A DNA stretch of 64,000 bases, taken from an uncultured Lachnospiraceae bacterium. Lineage in GTDB: Bacteria; Bacillota; Clostridia; Lachnospirales; Lachnospiraceae. The notes under the pieces were generated by a model. That model ran no database searches and had not been told where the DNA came from. It worked only from the letters and a program-made list of their open reading frames with translations. This document shows, piece after piece, positions 61,736 to 64,000 of this stretch; the first letter of the stretch is position 1; every line of letters begins with the position of its first letter. Position numbers and translations under genes: made by a program. The stretch lies in contig CAKRJH010000011.1 of the NCBI GenBank assembly GCA_934351255.1, positions 1-64,000 of the forward strand, given 5' to 3'.

Positions 61736-62377
61736 CTATCTCTGACTCTTCGCAATCGGTTTGTCTTTTCTGTGGAAAAGGCCGCGTCTTGCTTTCTTTT
61801 CCCGTGCAGCGGCCACCTCACTGTGCGGTCCGCGCAGTTCCTCCAGGATCTGTCCCAGAAGCTGCGCCTGCGTCTCCTGGGACTGTGCGGTCTGCCGGAG
61901 CACACAGGTCTGTTCCTTCTGCCACAGTTCGCGCTCCTGCTTCATCGCCTCATGCACGGCCTGTCCCACCATATCCTTCATCATCTCCTCAAACCGACGG
62001 AGCCGTTCATCTGCCTCCTCCCCTGCCACCGGTTTGTTTTCGCGGTACATTGGAATGACCTTGTGACGGATCTGTGTCTCTTCCTCCTTGAGAACCTGTC
62101 CGTTGTACTCCTCGCGCAGACGATACAGTTCCTGGGCACTCATCTTACCGATCCGCTCCCTCTCCGGCAGCATCCGCCGGATCGCCTTTAACACAAATCC
62201 CTGCTCCTTCCACTCGTGGATCTGACGCAGCAGATCGATCTCCTCCTGCCGGTAATAGCGGTGTCCCTTTTCATTGCGCGGGATCTTCAGATCCAGTTCC
62301 TCCTCCCAGTAGCGCAGTACGTGATTTTCCACTGCCACCATCTTGGCGGCATCCGATATCATATATCTCTTTTCCAT
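61736..62377 (-). CDS. MerR-type regulator with long C-terminal coiled coil
   Basis: 213 residues from the ATG at 62377 (GGGAGG 8 nt upstream). The N-terminal 70 residues are a MerR helix-turn-helix (MISDAAKMVAVENHVLRYWE, RNEKGHRYYRQEEIDLLRQI). The C-terminal part is highly charged and helical, without Cys or a drug-binding domain, and ends in a basic tail (KKARRGLFHRKDKP). It resembles RacA-like or chromosome-associated MerR proteins in layout; this is inference. Confidence 0.82.
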   Translation of the reverse strand: MEKRYMISDAAKMVAVENHVLRYWEEELDLKIPRNEKGHRYYRQEEIDLLRQIHEWKEQGFVLKAIRRMLPERERIGKMSAQELYRLREEYNGQVLKEEETQIRHKVIPMYRENKPVAGEEADERLRRFEEMMKDMVGQAVHEAMKQERELWQKEQTCVLRQTAQSQETQAQLLGQILEELRGPHSEVAAAREKKARRGLFHRKDKPIAKSQR

Positions 62378-62432
62378 TTCCATTTCCTCCCGGGGTCTTC
62401 CCACATTTGCTTTCCTTTTCCAGGTTATAGAG

Positions 62433-63098
62433 TTACAGATAATCTTTCAGGATCTCATCGAGCAGGATCGCGCGGTCTGTCTCAATCTCCTGCGGGGCCT
62501 CGGCAGATGCCACCTGTGATGGCGTCCTGACCGCCTCCGACTGGCCAAGCTGCACCTGACCGGTGCTCTCCGGCTTGCTCTCCTCCTTTTGCAGTCTGCT
62601 GTGTATGACATTCTCCATATAATCAAGCACCTGGATCCGGATCCGCTCATACGCTCCCCGCAGCCCCAGAACGCCCTCAAACACCCGGCATGCGCCCAGG
62701 CAAAGCAGCATCACCACAGCCAGTCTTCCGCTCCAGGCTCCGGACAGATGCGTCAGATAACCGCCCAGAAACAGCATGGAAAAACACCAGAGTATGACTG
62801 CCGTCCCCATCTGTCCGATTCTTCCCCAGGAGATCAGAGGCACTCCGAAACTCCGGTAATCCAGCAGACACCTATCCACATAATGGGACATATCCATTGT
62901 CTTCATTCCCATTCTATAATACGACTCATACTGTCGTGCGATCTGACGCATCCTCTGATTCTGTGTCGTCTTGAGCTGTCCCGCCGCATGCGCTACCCGC
63001 CCATACAAAAAGGCAGCCAGTATCTCTGCCAGACAGATTCCCATCGTCACTACTCCCAGCAGGATCTGTCCGTTGCCCTGAAGCAACCATTCTCTCAT
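62433..63098 (-). CDS. membrane protein with three predicted helices, unknown function
   Basis: 221 residues from the ATG at 63098 (AGGAG 8 nt upstream). Helices near 10-35, 97-115 and 122-142; between the first two lies a basic segment (KTTQNQRMRQIARQYESYYR). The cytoplasmic tail is acidic and ends ETDRAILLDEILKDYL. It precedes the MerR-type gene with a 55-nt gap, in the same direction. No family recognised. Confidence 0.65.
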   Translation of the reverse strand: MREWLLQGNGQILLGVVTMGICLAEILAAFLYGRVAHAAGQLKTTQNQRMRQIARQYESYYRMGMKTMDMSHYVDRCLLDYRSFGVPLISWGRIGQMGTAVILWCFSMLFLGGYLTHLSGAWSGRLAVVMLLCLGACRVFEGVLGLRGAYERIRIQVLDYMENVIHSRLQKEESKPESTGQVQLGQSEAVRTPSQVASAEAPQEIETDRAILLDEILKDYL

Positions 63099-63196
63099 TT
63101 CCATCTCTCCTCTCCCGATGACTTCTGGATTAAGGATAACGGCTTTTCCGGCTGATTGTCTGCAGATCAGAGCCTATATTCCGGCATTCCTCGACA

Positions 63197-63230
63197 AAAA
63201 AGAGGACGTCACGACGTCCTCTTCGTTTTT
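63197..63230 (-). terminator. terminator of the marR-type gene
   Basis: Stem AAGAGGACGTC / GACGTCCTCTT (63200-63223) with a tight loop; on the minus strand it is followed by a run of seven T. Confidence 0.85.
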
Positions 63231-63274
63231 CCATCACAGAAATCATTATACGATCTTTCCATCCGGTCAATGAA

Positions 63275-63727
63275 TCACTCAATCCGGTCAAGCCCGGCGA
63301 CTTCCCCCATCAATTCACTCTGGACATCCTCCAGCATCCGGTTCAGCAGTTCCAGTTCCTCCTCGGAAAAATGCTTCTCCACGCGCTTCATCACCGTCTC
63401 CATATAACTGGTGCTGATATTGTAATAGTCCATATATTTCTCTGTCACTTCCAGATAGTATTTTCTCTTATCTTTCTGATCCTGCACCTTGCGCAGATAT
63501 CCCTTGCGGATCAGACAGTTTACCTTGTATGCCGCATTGGGCGATGAGATCTTGATATAATCCGCAAACTCCGAGACCGTCGGATGATCCAACGCATAAA
63601 TGATCTCAATACAGAAGGTCTCCACCGTCGTCAGCGTCAGCTCCCTGTTCTCGATCTTTTCAAATACGGACTGATAAAAATGAATCTTAAATTTCTCGTA
63701 TACCTTGCCCAGCGACTTCTCTATCAT
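63275..63727 (-). CDS. MarR-family transcriptional regulator
   Basis: 150 residues. Winged helix: TVSEFADYIKISSPNAAYKV (recognition part), LIRKGYLRKVQDQKDKRKYY (wing), flanked by dimerisation helices. It is divergent from the gene at 63847, with 119 nt between starts, and may control it. Ligand unknown. Confidence 0.88.
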   Translation of the reverse strand: MIEKSLGKVYEKFKIHFYQSVFEKIENRELTLTTVETFCIEIIYALDHPTVSEFADYIKISSPNAAYKVNCLIRKGYLRKVQDQKDKRKYYLEVTEKYMDYYNISTSYMETVMKRVEKHFSEEELELLNRMLEDVQSELMGEVAGLDRIE

Positions 63728-63846
63728 AATGGCACCTGCTTCCTTTCCGGGGGTTTTCCTGCCTGCTCTTTACATTTTCTTCAAACCATTTTACACTACT
63801 GATATATTTATCTGCAAGACAAGTATCAAAAAGATTGGAGATTTCT

Positions 63847-64000
63847 ATGAAACAGATCGATCAGAGACTCAGGGAACAGGGGTACCGGATGATCGCCACG
63901 GCCGATAACCTGACCCGGATCTACCATCAAAACGCGGAGGGCTGCGACCTGCTGGTCATCACCATGGATGCCAGAGGAATGTTTTCTTCTGCCTGCTGCG
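63847..64000 (+). CDS. start of an unidentified protein (runs off the window)
   Basis: 51 complete codons from an ATG with GGAG 8 nt upstream: MKQIDQRLREQGYRMIATAD onward, with CDLLVITMDARGMF. This type of N-terminal segment can precede a rhomboid-type membrane protease in Lachnospiraceae, but nothing of such a domain is visible here, so I do not assign it. Confidence 0.6.
   Translation, partial: MKQIDQRLREQGYRMIATADNLTRIYHQNAEGCDLLVITMDARGMFSSACC

Noticed and set aside
1..64000. CRISPR array
   Set aside because: The only short regular repeats are coding (63-bp LRR and 123-bp PadR units); no unit has conserved repeats with unique spacers, and no cas gene is seen.

Overview
The window looks like chromosomal DNA of a low-to-moderate GC Gram-positive anaerobe of the class Clostridia, most likely a Lachnospiraceae gut commensal. 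This rests on the gene families and their order: tsaE-tsaB-rimI-rnz-tsaD, mutS2, pfkA, a VanW protein, a CDP-glycerol-type teichoic acid gene set, niaR-nadC-nadB/nadA, a DUF4080-type B12/radical SAM protein, agr-type peptide signalling and a Firmicute-type 6S RNA. No database was searched; species-level assignment is not possible from the sequence alone.

Region 1-9953 is accessory and visibly AT-richer than what follows, mainly from about 5400 onward. In minus-strand order it holds a LytTR response regulator, an AgrC-like sensor kinase, a 51-residue AgrD-like autoinducer precursor, an AgrB-like peptidase, a 1037-residue secreted DNRLRE/Kelch protein, a one-pass membrane protein, and the N-terminal 462 residues of an Rhs/YD-type secreted protein that leaves the window. 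An inactivated IS30-family element (8485-9953, 17-bp inverted repeats, TAA target duplication) separates this block from the core chromosome.

Region 9993-23238 is mostly core. It has the t6A tRNA modification operon with RNase Z and RimI inside it, a YcxB-like protein, a large RelA/SpoT-fold protein whose acceptor-site motif is lost, a degenerate HtrA-like protein, mutS2 co-oriented with a two-component system, and pfkA. Region 23720-29706 is a PadR / HAAS / DUF4097-type trio in which the PadR protein carries an extension of roughly 1250 residues, acidic and repeat-rich, with six copies of a short helical motif.

Region 29864-41087 runs on the minus strand: trmL, an AIR-synthase-like protein, a VanW protein, a 35-residue membrane peptide, a B12/radical SAM protein with small partners, then cell-envelope genes (pyruvyltransferase/GDPD-like fusion, SDR epimerase, TarI/IspD-like cytidylyltransferase, TagF-like glycerophosphotransferase). 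After tRNA-Trp come an alarmone synthetase - response regulator - kinase operon, a gamma carbonic anhydrase, an EamA transporter, and the complete NAD de novo set under a likely NiaR-controlled divergent promoter.

Region 49767-64000 holds a secreted GH5 glycanase, a DRE-TIM lyase, two tandem secreted leucine-rich-repeat proteins separated by repeated hairpin-promoter units, a Fic protein with a self-regulation signature, a third OmpR-type two-component system, a Big2-type secreted protein, 6S RNA, rfbC, MerR- and MarR-type regulators, and the first 51 residues of a further gene. The parts most worth following up are the agr-Rhs signalling locus, the PadR scaffold protein, the degenerate RelA-like protein and the LRR array.
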